A stretch of DNA of 56,010 bases from Actinomycetes bacterium (lineage in GTDB: Bacteria > Actinomycetota > Acidimicrobiia > Acidimicrobiales > SZUA-35). The DNA is taken from contig JAAETV010000061.1 in the NCBI GenBank assembly GCA_024227975.1, positions 1 to 56,010 of the forward strand, written 5' to 3'. A program made the position numbers and the translations under genes. The notes under the pieces were generated by a model. It saw only the letters and a program-made list of their open reading frames with translations, ran no database searches and was not told where the DNA came from. Numbering within the stretch: position 1 is the first letter of the stretch; each line of letters starts with the position of its first letter. Shown here piece after piece: positions 15,558 to 23,043 of the stretch.

Positions 15558-17183
15558 TCAGGTGTGCTTGGCCTGGCCTAGCACGGCCAAGCGGTGGCGA
15601 ATCACCTTGCCAGTAGTCGTCATGGGCAAGGCGTCGACCAGGTGGACCTCTCGGGGCACCATGAACGACTGCATCTCGGATGCGGCGGCCTCCAGTAGTT
15701 TCCCGACATCGAGATCCCAGCCCGGACGGGGAACGACGAGAGCAACGATTCGCTGGCCATACTCGTCATCGGGCACGCCGACGACGGCCGAGAGCTCGAC
15801 CCCGGGATACTGGTCGAGTACCTCCTCGACCCGGCTGGGGAAGACGTTCTCACCCCCGGTGATGATCATGTCGTTGGCCCGACCGTCGATGTGTAGCCGG
15901 CCCACATCATCGAGACAGCCCAGGTCGCCCGTGGCTACGAGGGTGCCGGACCGGTCTGCATCGCTACCGTCGCTGTAGCCGCTGAATTGCATCGAGCTCG
16001 ACACGAACACGCGCCCCGCCTCACCAGCAGGGAGAGGCATGCTCTTGTCGTCGAGGATCGAGAGGGTTACCCCGGGAGGCGGTCGGCCAACGGTGCCCGG
16101 CGCCTCCCTCAGGGCGGCCGGATCAGCGATGGTGCCGAGAGCGGCCTCGGTTGAGCCGTAGACGTTGTAGAGATGATCACCGAAGGTGTCCATCCAGGCC
16201 AAAGCCAGATGGCCAGGCAGGACGTTGCCGCTGGATGCGACGATGCGGGGATGGTGGGGACTGTTCTCCGGGTCGAGTTCGCGCAGGATGCGCCGCATCA
16301 TGAGCGGAACCACGGCCAGGACATCGATCTGCGTCGTCTCCAGCAGAGACAGCACCTCGCCGGCATCGAACTTGCGGCGCAGGATGACGCTGGACCCGGT
16401 GGCCAGCGCCGTTGTTGCCTGGCTCAGGCCCCAGGCATGGAACAGGGGAGGGCAGACGAGGTAGGTCTCACCAATCTGGTACGGGATGTTGGTGAACAGG
16501 CCGAGATCGCTGAGGCTCGGCGCTCGGTTGGCCCGGCGGGCCCCTTTCGGGGGTCCAGTCGTTCCCGACGTCAACAGGACGAGCCTGGCCCGCCTGGCCG
16601 GTGGCGGGCAAAAGCCCGGCTTGGCCACCAATTGGCTCAGGGATCGGGGGCCTTCTCCGTCGGCGCTGATGTTGATGACATCGGCCCCGGACTCATCGAT
16701 GGTCGCGGTGAATTCCTCATCGGCGATGAGGACGGCAACCTGCTCGCGTTCGAGCACATCGTAGAGCTTGGGGGCAGGGAGGGCGGGCGACATCAGGACG
16801 ACGTCGATCCCAGCTCGTTCCGCCGCCACCTGGGCGATGACGAAGAAACGGTGGTTGCGGCACAGTATTCCGACCGATCCTGAGCTGGTCGGTCTCGACG
16901 ATGAACCAGCGAGACGTCGCAACTGAGCAGCCAGGTTGGTTGCCTGTCGGTCGAGGGTGCAGTAGTCGACGGTGGTGTCGTCGTCGCTGATTGCGATCCT
17001 GGTTGGATAGCGGGCCGCGGAGGCGGCGACCATGGCCCCGATCCCGGGACCCCAACGCGAGACACCGAGAAACCGGGCCGTATTCAGGAAGGGATCCCAC
17101 CCACCGAGACGTTTCAGGGTCGAGATGACGGCTGCTTGGCCGCCTAGTAGGTCACGCCCCAACCCGAGACCCCAGGGAGCCAT
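15558..17183 (-). CDS. Acyl-CoA synthetase (AMP-binding enzyme)
   Basis: The 541-residue protein has the ANL-family motifs in order: the phosphate loop LLTSGTTGPPKG, YGSTEAALG, TGDLGCLDDVGRLHIDGRANDMI, GGENVFPSRVEEVL and the catalytic lysine motif TTTGKVIRH. It activates a carboxylic acid, probably a fatty acid, through an acyl-AMP to acyl-CoA. The start overlaps the stop of the XRE regulator by one base. With the phasin and regulator genes it forms an operon that could supply acyl-CoA to PHA or lipid storage. Chain-length preference cannot be read from the sequence. Confidence 0.92.
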   Translation of the reverse strand: MAPWGLGLGRDLLGGQAAVISTLKRLGGWDPFLNTARFLGVSRWGPGIGAMVAASAARYPTRIAISDDDTTVDYCTLDRQATNLAAQLRRLAGSSSRPTSSGSVGILCRNHRFFVIAQVAAERAGIDVVLMSPALPAPKLYDVLEREQVAVLIADEEFTATIDESGADVINISADGEGPRSLSQLVAKPGFCPPPARRARLVLLTSGTTGPPKGARRANRAPSLSDLGLFTNIPYQIGETYLVCPPLFHAWGLSQATTALATGSSVILRRKFDAGEVLSLLETTQIDVLAVVPLMMRRILRELDPENSPHHPRIVASSGNVLPGHLALAWMDTFGDHLYNVYGSTEAALGTIADPAALREAPGTVGRPPPGVTLSILDDKSMPLPAGEAGRVFVSSSMQFSGYSDGSDADRSGTLVATGDLGCLDDVGRLHIDGRANDMIITGGENVFPSRVEEVLDQYPGVELSAVVGVPDDEYGQRIVALVVPRPGWDLDVGKLLEAAASEMQSFMVPREVHLVDALPMTTTGKVIRHRLAVLGQAKHT

Positions 17184-17581
17184 CAGCCGTCGGCGTCTTC
17201 CGCTTTGGTCTCGTCGATGCCCCTGAAGTTTCGATAGACGCTCAGCAGGGCCAACTTCTGCTCGTCACTCAGGTGGGGGTCGACCTGGATCGCTTCGACG
17301 ACGGTTGGCACCTCATCGGGCTCCAGCAGTCCGGCGTAGGACAGCATCGTCTCAGCCCGAACATTGAGGGCCTTGGCCAATGCTTTCAGTACCCGAACCG
17401 AGGGCTCGTGGAGTCCTCGTTCCAGCTGGCTGACATAGGGATCCGAGAGCTGGGTGAGCTTGGCCAGCTCTCGCTGGCTCAACTCCATCATCTTTCGTTG
17501 GGCGCGAATGAACTCGCCCATTTGTTCCAGGCCGGGGTAGGTCGGCCTGGAACGATCTTTGCTGGTGTCGCCTGCGCTCAC
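17183..17581 (-). CDS. XRE-family regulator
   Basis: The 132-residue protein from the GTG at 17581 has a Cro/CI helix-turn-helix, LSQRELAKLTQLSDPYVSQLERG, in the first half (quoted in part: LSQRELAKL and YVSQLERG). A C-terminal tail of about 50 residues ends with an acidic stretch. A longer frame to 17680 adds an Arg-rich leader that overlaps the phasin gene and is unlikely. It sits between phasin and acyl-CoA synthetase genes, which suggests that it regulates this operon, possibly by sensing PHA as PhaR does. That function is inferred. Confidence 0.82.
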   Translation of the reverse strand: MSAGDTSKDRSRPTYPGLEQMGEFIRAQRKMMELSQRELAKLTQLSDPYVSQLERGLHEPSVRVLKALAKALNVRAETMLSYAGLLEPDEVPTVVEAIQVDPHLSDEQKLALLSVYRNFRGIDETKAEDADG

Positions 17582-17615
17582 GGTTCGCTCTTGCTTGCGG
17601 TTCGCAGTGCGGCGC

Positions 17616-17915
17616 TTACTTGCTCTTCTTGGTCTCGGCCTTGGTCGGCTCTTCGCTCGGGGCGTCCCAGGCGGAGGCAATGCGGGTGGCGAAATCGAGG
17701 TTGGCCTCGTGGACCTCTCCGACGAAGTTGAAGTAGGTCTTGACCATCTCGGTCGGCGACGGGAGGTACTGGGCGAAGGGGGACTGGAGGTCGGGGAGTG
17801 AGCCGGTCACGGTGTCGGCGATGCGTTCGTTGTAGGTGACGATCTGCTCCTGGGCGGAGCGCATCTGGTCGAGGGAGCGGGTCTGGACTTCGCGGATCGA
17901 GTCGAGCATGGTCAT
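17616..17915 (-). CDS. Phasin-like PHA granule protein
   Basis: The protein is 99 residues long, almost entirely amphipathic helix, rich in Gln, Thr and Ser, and ends in a Lys-rich tail (ETKKSK). MTMLDSIREVQTRSLDQMRSA and FVGEVHEANLDFATRI resemble actinobacterial phasins that coat PHA granules. An AGGAGG site seven bases before the ATG at 17915 fixes the start. It heads an operon with the XRE regulator and acyl-CoA synthetase. The sequence is too short and generic for certainty, but the neighbourhood supports the call. Confidence 0.72.
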   Translation of the reverse strand: MTMLDSIREVQTRSLDQMRSAQEQIVTYNERIADTVTGSLPDLQSPFAQYLPSPTEMVKTYFNFVGEVHEANLDFATRIASAWDAPSEEPTKAETKKSK

Positions 17916-17950
17916 TGGGGGTCCTCCTGGGGACTTCGAGCTTGCTGCAT

Positions 17951-17965
17951 ATAGTACGCAACTAT
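17951..17965. promoter_or_regulatory. Palindromic operator candidate upstream of the phasin gene
   Basis: ATAGT and ACTAT flank a five-base centre, giving a 15-base palindrome (ATAGTACGCAACTAT) in an A+T-rich stretch 36 bases upstream of the phasin start. A related half, TGCGTAACT, occurs nearby at 17986-17994. This is where an autoregulating XRE repressor might bind. Confidence 0.4.
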
Positions 17966-17999
17966 CGAACCATTCACAATGTGACATGCGTAACTGGGC

Positions 18000-18815
18000 T
18001 CAGGGAGACGGGACCCGGCCGCTGTCCAGCTCTCGTAGCCACACCTCGAGCCACAACGGATCGGTCAACTGGTTCGGGTGGGACTGGGGGAGAAGGGACA
18101 TGACGAGGAGGGTGATGAGCTCGAAGACGAAGGTGACAGCCCACCGGATGAGTCGGAGCCAGGCCAGGGGGTGCCACCATCGACCAGTGGCGGCCAGCAT
18201 GATCACGGTGCCCATGCCGATCAGGGACACGACCAGGGCCAGAGAGCTCAACATGGCCCCCAGGTAGCGAAGACGACGACCGCCGATCGCCTGGTATACG
18301 TCGTGCACTGCCGCCTTGTGCTCCACCTCTTCGGCCAGGTGCCACTGGTACAGGGCGGCGATCTCCGGATCGGCACCCTCGAACAGCTCCTGACGGTGGG
18401 CCGCTGACCAGCGGGCGGCGGCGTAGGCGATCGTCTCGGAGGTGGCGACGAAGGCGATGTTGAACTCGACGCTGCGAGAGTTCCCGAGCCAGCGATAGAC
18501 CCTGTCGGCGACGTTGACCACGACAGCAAGCTTCGGGTACTTCTCGATCAAGATCGCGTTGAAACGGCCATGGAGTCGCTGGTGCTCCATCTCCTGGCTG
18601 TTGTAGGCCCGGGCGGTCATGGCTAGCTCGTCGTCGAGCTCGGGGAGGGCCGCAGCCACCGAACGGACGAAGTAGGGCTCCATATGGGGCATGAGGATCG
18701 AGACACTGTTTGCAGCGCAGGCGAACTCTGGTCGTAATGGGGTCCAGGCCGGATCAGTTTCGGGCCCAAAGGTGAAATCGGGGCGGCGGACGCGCAGGGG
18801 CGCGGTGTCGGTCAT
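18000..18815 (-). CDS. Ferritin-like predicted metal-dependent hydrolase (PF10118-like)
   Basis: The protein has 271 residues from the ATG at 18815, which is preceded by a GGAGAG site. A helical N-terminal region carries two carboxylate/His pairs, EMEHQRLH and EEVEHK, which suit a ferritin-like di-metal centre. The C-terminal part has two hydrophobic helices (about residues 185-245), so the protein is probably membrane-bound. This combination matches the family annotated as predicted metal-dependent hydrolases. Its reaction is unknown. It lies next to the phasin operon on the same strand, 84 bases upstream. Confidence 0.7.
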   Translation of the reverse strand: MTDTAPLRVRRPDFTFGPETDPAWTPLRPEFACAANSVSILMPHMEPYFVRSVAAALPELDDELAMTARAYNSQEMEHQRLHGRFNAILIEKYPKLAVVVNVADRVYRWLGNSRSVEFNIAFVATSETIAYAAARWSAAHRQELFEGADPEIAALYQWHLAEEVEHKAAVHDVYQAIGGRRLRYLGAMLSSLALVVSLIGMGTVIMLAATGRWWHPLAWLRLIRWAVTFVFELITLLVMSLLPQSHPNQLTDPLWLEVWLRELDSGRVPSP

Positions 18816-18919
18816 GACTCTCCGTCGGCGGCTAGGGAGCTGTCGGGAGCGACGATGGTCACTCGCTCCGCTTTTTGACAACGAGTAGCCTCAAATGTCG
18901 CCAAAAAGGAGGCGCCATC

Positions 18920-18964
18920 GTGGAAGTCGGCATGGATGTCCTGCCTATGCTCCAGACCTGGTGA
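18920..18964 (+). CDS. Short upstream reading frame coupled to the lipoprotein gene
   Basis: A GTG at 18920 follows a near-perfect ribosome binding site (AAAGGAGG, 18905-18912) and opens a 14-codon frame (VEVGMDVLPMLQTW) ending in TGA at 18962-18964. The stop overlaps the GTG of the lipoprotein gene as GTGA. The lipoprotein start itself has no visible ribosome binding site, so this frame may serve to deliver ribosomes. Whether the peptide has a function of its own is unknown. Confidence 0.45.
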   Translation: MEVGMDVLPMLQTW

Positions 18965-19245
18965 GAGTACTGGTCCTCAAGGTTGCGATTGTCGTCGTCG
19001 TGGCTGCGCTCGTTGGATGTACAGGGGAGGAGGCCATCCCCATTGACGAACTGCCGACCTCAACGACGGAACCAGCCGTCACCACGCCTCATCAATTGGA
19101 GCCGACCGACGAGATGTGGCAGCTGGCGCGCCAGCAGTGTCTCGACGATCCTGATCTCGAACAGGGTGAGGTGAAGGCCGTCGATCCGGCCAACCCCGAC
19201 CAGGTCCTGGCCTCTGTCATCGTCGAGTGCTCGACGGTCCGTTGA
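18961..19245 (+). CDS. Small lipoprotein of unknown function
   Basis: From the GTG at 18961 the product has 94 residues. A short signal sequence with a hydrophobic core (VAIVVVVAA) ends in the lipobox LVGC with Cys20. A Thr/Pro-rich linker and an acidic domain with two further cysteines (QQCLDD and VECSTVR) follow, which could form a disulfide outside the cell. An ATG at 18895 in the same frame is an alternative start. It would add a basic leader, but the strong ribosome binding site lies downstream of it. Function not recognised. Confidence 0.65.
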   Translation: MRVLVLKVAIVVVVAALVGCTGEEAIPIDELPTSTTEPAVTTPHQLEPTDEMWQLARQQCLDDPDLEQGEVKAVDPANPDQVLASVIVECSTVR

Positions 19246-19261
19246 GCCGAACTGGCCGAGG

Positions 19262-19603
19262 TCAGGTTCCGAGCTCGGCCAGCTGGAGGCCGACCCAGGC
19301 GGCGACGACACCGGTGGTGGTTGTTGCCGCCAGGTAGAGGATGGCAAGCGCCCCTTGTCGGTCGCGCCCCATCTGGGCTACCTCGCTGGCAACCGTTGAC
19401 CAGGTCGACAGCGCACCCAGGCCTCCGACTCCTATCACCACCTCCCAGTCAGAGCCGGCCCTTGACAACCATCCCAGGGCCAGCGAGGCAACGATGTTCA
19501 CCATCAGGGTCCCGGTAGGGAAGGCCCGGTTGAACACATCGCTGGCGACATAGCGGGCCGTTGCCCCAACGGCGGCGGCAACGACGAACAAGGCAACGAT
19601 CAT
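19262..19603 (-). CDS. crcB: Fluoride channel subunit CrcB/Fluc
   Basis: The 113-residue protein has four membrane helices, with GTLMVNIVAS in the second and GGLGALSTWSTVASE in the third, where Fluc channels have a G-x-x-GG-x-TTFS-like stretch. It exports fluoride as a dimer. The ATG overlaps the stop of the preceding crcB as ATGA. The polar track here reads STWST rather than TTFST, so this is the more divergent partner of the pair. Confidence 0.88.
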   Translation of the reverse strand: MIVALFVVAAAVGATARYVASDVFNRAFPTGTLMVNIVASLALGWLSRAGSDWEVVIGVGGLGALSTWSTVASEVAQMGRDRQGALAILYLAATTTTGVVAAWVGLQLAELGT

Positions 19604-19983
19604 GATCGGCTGCCGAGGCGGTAGCCGATGCCGGCTCCGAGAACGGCCAGCAGGGGAGTGGCGAGGCCGATGGCCAGAGCTGACATGACTGCTCCCTCGT
19701 CCAGGTAGGTGGCGACCTGGACGGCGAAGCGGGAAAAGGTGGTCAGTGCGCCACAGAAGCCGGTGGCTAGGAGGAGGTGTTGGTTGCGGGTCAGCCGGCG
19801 TGAGCCGGCGCGGGTGTAGCGCAGACCGACGAGGACTCCGACCAGGATCGAACCGATGATGTTCAGAGCGAGGACTGCTTGCGAGACCCGATCGTCGGCA
19901 ACCGACGCCACGACGGCCCAGCGGACCAGGGCGCCGACCACGCCACCGGCAGCAACGAAACGAATCGACATGAGCAATTGCAT
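19600..19983 (-). CDS. crcB: Fluoride channel subunit CrcB/Fluc (second copy)
   Basis: From the ATG at 19983 the protein has 127 residues, four membrane helices, NIIGS in helix 2 and the canonical GFCGALTTFSRF motif in helix 3. An ATG at 19971 is an equally possible start. Many Gram-positive bacteria carry paired crcB genes whose products form an antiparallel heterodimer. The four-base overlap with the second gene fits equal expression. I could not find the fluoride riboswitch consensus in the 120 bases upstream. Confidence 0.88.
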   Translation of the reverse strand: MQLLMSIRFVAAGGVVGALVRWAVVASVADDRVSQAVLALNIIGSILVGVLVGLRYTRAGSRRLTRNQHLLLATGFCGALTTFSRFAVQVATYLDEGAVMSALAIGLATPLLAVLGAGIGYRLGSRS

Positions 19984-20106
19984 GCCAACATTGTGGCCCG
20001 TAGCGAGGCTTGGCCCGTTCTTGGCGAAGCTATACCAATGCTGTCCACTCATCAGCCTCCCGGGTTCACTTGTGCACGATCGAGCAAGCGCTTCTAGTCT
20101 CTCGGC

Positions 20107-20949
20107 GTGGTTGATCTGCTTGTCGAGGAAGTGTCCGCCTCCAACCGTGATGGAGGCATGCAGATGTGTCGTCGCTGGCGACCCGGTGACGATGATCCGA
20201 AACCGGCTCGCTCGGCCATGCTCATCGTCCACGGCATCGGTGAGCATTCGGGGCGTTATGACCATGTCGGGCGGTTTCTAGCCGAACGAGGTCACGATGT
20301 GGTCGCCATCGACAATCGTGGCCACGGCCAGAGCAGCGGCCGGCGGGGCCATCTCGATTCGTTCTCCCAGTTCCTCGATGACGTCGAAGATCAGGTGATC
20401 CAACGGCGTGAGCTTGGCCTCCCTGTCGTGCTCTTTGGTCACTCGCTTGGTGGGCTGATCAGCGCCACCTATCTCGTGGAGGGTCGCCCTGCCCCCGACC
20501 TCCTGGTGCTGAGCGCCCCTGCCCTCGGTGCCACCGTTCCCGGCTGGCAGCGGCTGATCGCTCCCATCTTGTCGAGGGTTGCCCCCCGTGTCTTCGTCAG
20601 GAGCGACCTCGACGCCGCCCTCTTGTCCAACGACCTCGAGGTGCAAGAGGCCTATCGAAGCGACCCGTTGCGGGTCAAGGGGGCGACAGCACGCCTTGGC
20701 AACGAGATATTCACCACCATGGCATCGACCCGTGCCCGCCTCGATGCCATAACCATCCCGACCTATGTTCTCCATGGCAGTGAAGACAGCTTGGTCCCAC
20801 CCGAGGTCAGCCGGCCACTCGCTGATCAGTCGAATGTCACCTATCGACTCTGGCCTGGGTTGCGTCACGAATGCCACAACGAGCCAGCTACGCCTGAGGT
20901 GCTGGCTGAGCTCGCTGAGTGGCTGGATCTCGAACTCGATCGGCCTTGA
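20107..20949 (+). CDS. Monoacylglycerol lipase-like alpha/beta hydrolase
   Basis: The 280-residue protein has the series HGIGEHSGRY, DNRGHGQSSG, the nucleophile elbow FGHSLGG, LHGSEDSLVP with the acid, and RHECHNEP with the catalytic His. This is the pattern of bacterial and eukaryotic monoacylglycerol lipases. It would release glycerol and fatty acid from monoacylglycerol in the cytoplasm, and may complement the WS/DGAT and patatin genes upstream. The start is a GTG. Confidence 0.9.
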   Translation: MVDLLVEEVSASNRDGGMQMCRRWRPGDDDPKPARSAMLIVHGIGEHSGRYDHVGRFLAERGHDVVAIDNRGHGQSSGRRGHLDSFSQFLDDVEDQVIQRRELGLPVVLFGHSLGGLISATYLVEGRPAPDLLVLSAPALGATVPGWQRLIAPILSRVAPRVFVRSDLDAALLSNDLEVQEAYRSDPLRVKGATARLGNEIFTTMASTRARLDAITIPTYVLHGSEDSLVPPEVSRPLADQSNVTYRLWPGLRHECHNEPATPEVLAELAEWLDLELDRP

Positions 20950-20954
20950 TCCGC

Positions 20955-22139
20955 TCAGATCCTTGAATCGGGAGCGGAGCCGGGGCCCGACTCGGCGACG
21001 TAGCCGACGCCTTCGACCCACTCCGGGGTCGGGGGAACCTGGCGGTCCTGATCGGGGGCCGGCGCGATAGGGGTGGCGCCGGAACCGGGCTGGCTCCAGA
21101 TCTCGGTCACGGCGTCGGGGTTGACCTCCTGGGGCCACTGCTGAACGTTTGCGACCCACATCTGTGCCGTCGGATCAGGAGGGTGATGGCCCGGCGCGAT
21201 CGCGCCGACCGTTTGTGATGTCTGGGCTGGTACGGGTATGGAGGCTGGTTGGGCCGCCGGTCTGGATGGCATGGTCGGTGCCCAGTTCGAATCCCCCGCT
21301 CTCGGAGCACTTGGCCGGCGGTCGAGGGTGGCAGCGGGACGACGTCGGATCAGCGCCGGCCAGGCGAAGCTTGTTAGCAGTAGACCAATCCCGGCCCCGG
21401 CCAGGATCAAGGCCGGCACGATCATGGCCCCGAAGAATACGTCGATGACGGCCGTTGCAATCGAAGCCGATGAGGGAGCGATCCGGCTCAAGAGGGCGGG
21501 GATGGCGTAGGCGGCGATGATCCAGAAGGCCGCTGAGCCGAAAGCCCAGAACGCCATCCGGCGGAGGGCCGCCGGCCGGTTGCGGGCCATGATGAAGGCT
21601 GCCGTCATCCCGATGAGGGCAATGGCGGCTGACACCTTGGTGAAGCGGTCGACAGCATTCTTGATCGACCCGATCCACGACAGCCCGCTAGCCGGGAGCT
21701 CGACCTCGAGGGTCGGGGCTTGGGGAAGCACGCTGGCGAGATCGGGGCGGACATCGAGCACCTTCTCCCTCCCCACCTGGCCCAGGGCGGAGGCGTCGAG
21801 CGAGACCGGCTCGTCGACGCCATTGAGGGCGTTCTGATGGGTCTTGACGATGCCGTCGCGGACGACAGCTTCGACTCGCGGGTCTTCGAGGGCCTGGCTG
21901 GCGGCTAGTTCGATCGTGCTGCGGGTAACGGGAACGGCAGCTGGAATCTTGGCCTCGACGGCATCAGCCAGCCGGTCGACGATGACGGCCCGCACCTCCT
22001 CATTGTCGAGCAGATGGTCGGCCAGGCGTTCGGAACGACCGGGGTCGAGTACGGTCCGCGACAGGATGAAGCCGCCCCAGCTGGCGGTGGCGACGACCAG
22101 CGACAGGGCCATGATCAGTGAGGCAAGACCTCTGCGCAT
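20955..22139 (-). CDS. Actinobacterial multi-pass membrane protein of unknown function
   Basis: The protein has 394 residues. A membrane helix lies near the N-terminus (about residues 9-29), followed by an extracytoplasmic domain of about 140 residues with repeated helices. Three or so further membrane helices lie between about 165 and 260. The last 130 residues are a Pro/Ala/Gln-rich cytoplasmic tail with little order. An AGAGGAG site precedes the ATG. I recognise the general type from actinobacterial genomes but know of no function. It converges on the lipase gene five bases away. Confidence 0.75.
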   Translation of the reverse strand: MRRGLASLIMALSLVVATASWGGFILSRTVLDPGRSERLADHLLDNEEVRAVIVDRLADAVEAKIPAAVPVTRSTIELAASQALEDPRVEAVVRDGIVKTHQNALNGVDEPVSLDASALGQVGREKVLDVRPDLASVLPQAPTLEVELPASGLSWIGSIKNAVDRFTKVSAAIALIGMTAAFIMARNRPAALRRMAFWAFGSAAFWIIAAYAIPALLSRIAPSSASIATAVIDVFFGAMIVPALILAGAGIGLLLTSFAWPALIRRRPAATLDRRPSAPRAGDSNWAPTMPSRPAAQPASIPVPAQTSQTVGAIAPGHHPPDPTAQMWVANVQQWPQEVNPDAVTEIWSQPGSGATPIAPAPDQDRQVPPTPEWVEGVGYVAESGPGSAPDSRI

Positions 22140-22166
22140 CGATGCTCCTCTTGCGGTGATGACAGT

Positions 22167-22190
22167 GTTTGATGGGCGTAGTTTGATGGG
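22167..22190. repeat. Short direct repeat upstream of the membrane-protein gene
   Basis: Two copies of GTTTGATGGG (22167-22176 and 22181-22190) are separated by four bases in the region between the divergent membrane-protein and TSUP genes. The 14-base period places both on nearly the same helix face, so it may be a regulator site. It could also be chance. Confidence 0.4.
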
Positions 22191-22269
22191 TGTTCGACCC
22201 GCTCAGCCAGGTTCCTAGCATCCCACTACATTCTGGTCGTCGGAGGTCGGGGCGATACGGTGTGCCGCC

Positions 22270-23040
22270 ATGACGGGCCTGGAAGCGTTGTTGATACTGG
22301 TCGGCGGTTTCCTCGCCGGCATGATCAACGCTATGGCCGGGGGTGGATCTCTGCTCACAGTTCCCCTCTTGTCGTTGGCAGGGCTGGGGGGCACCGTAGC
22401 CAACGGGACGAACCGGGTGGCCGTCCTGGTCCAGAACGCCAGCTCCGCTTGGGGCTATGCCCGCAAAGGAGTCGGCGACCGTGATCGGACCCTGGCCGTG
22501 CTGGCCCCGACGGCAGCCGGTGCCCTGATCGGGTCTGTCGTTGCCTCGCAGATCAATGACCGCCTGTTCGAACGGATCTTCGGCTTGTTGATGATCCCCT
22601 TGCTGGTTCTGTCCTTGTGGCCATCTCGTTCGAAGGAGGCGCAAACTGACGGAACCGGGGAGCCAGCCCAGACCTGGGCCCCCTGGCTGACCTACACCGC
22701 CTTCTTCGGTCTGGGAATCTACGGGGGCGCCGTCCAGGCCGGGATCGGCATCATCCTGTTGCTGGTGTTGTCCAGGACCGGTTTCGATCTGGTCACTGCA
22801 AACGGGGTGAAGACGCTGGTGATCCTGGTCATTACGATCGTCGCTGTCCCCGTCTTCGTGGCCAACGGCCAGGTCCGTTGGCTCCATGCCCTGGTCCTGT
22901 CCGTCGGTGCCGGGGTCGGCGGCTTCGTCGGGGCCAACGCCGCCATCAAGGGCGGTGAGCGGCTGATCAAGCCGGTCCTGGTGGCAGTCGTCCTCGTCCT
23001 GGCCAGCCGGATGATCGGCCTCTGGGAGCTGTTCGACTGA
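22270..23040 (+). CDS. TSUP-family transporter (TauE/SafE)
   Basis: The 256-residue protein has about eight membrane helices. The two halves are related, with the family signature GGFLAGMINAMAGGGSLLTVP at the start (cited as GFLAGMINAMAGGG) and GIYGGAVQAGIGI in the second half. TSUP proteins export or import sulfite, sulfonates or related organic anions. With two sulfotransferase genes elsewhere in the window a sulfur role is tempting, but the distance is large and the substrate is unknown. Confidence 0.88.
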   Translation: MTGLEALLILVGGFLAGMINAMAGGGSLLTVPLLSLAGLGGTVANGTNRVAVLVQNASSAWGYARKGVGDRDRTLAVLAPTAAGALIGSVVASQINDRLFERIFGLLMIPLLVLSLWPSRSKEAQTDGTGEPAQTWAPWLTYTAFFGLGIYGGAVQAGIGIILLLVLSRTGFDLVTANGVKTLVILVITIVAVPVFVANGQVRWLHALVLSVGAGVGGFVGANAAIKGGERLIKPVLVAVVLVLASRMIGLWELFD

Positions 23041-23043
23041 CCC

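Noticed and set aside
19984..20106. Fluoride riboswitch upstream of crcB
   Set aside because: The reverse strand was read for the crcB-motif consensus and no convincing match with its pseudoknot was found.
21285..21294. tRNA T-loop-like sequence GTTCGAATCC
   Set aside because: It lies inside a coding region and no matching acceptor stem, D arm or anticodon arm could be built around it.
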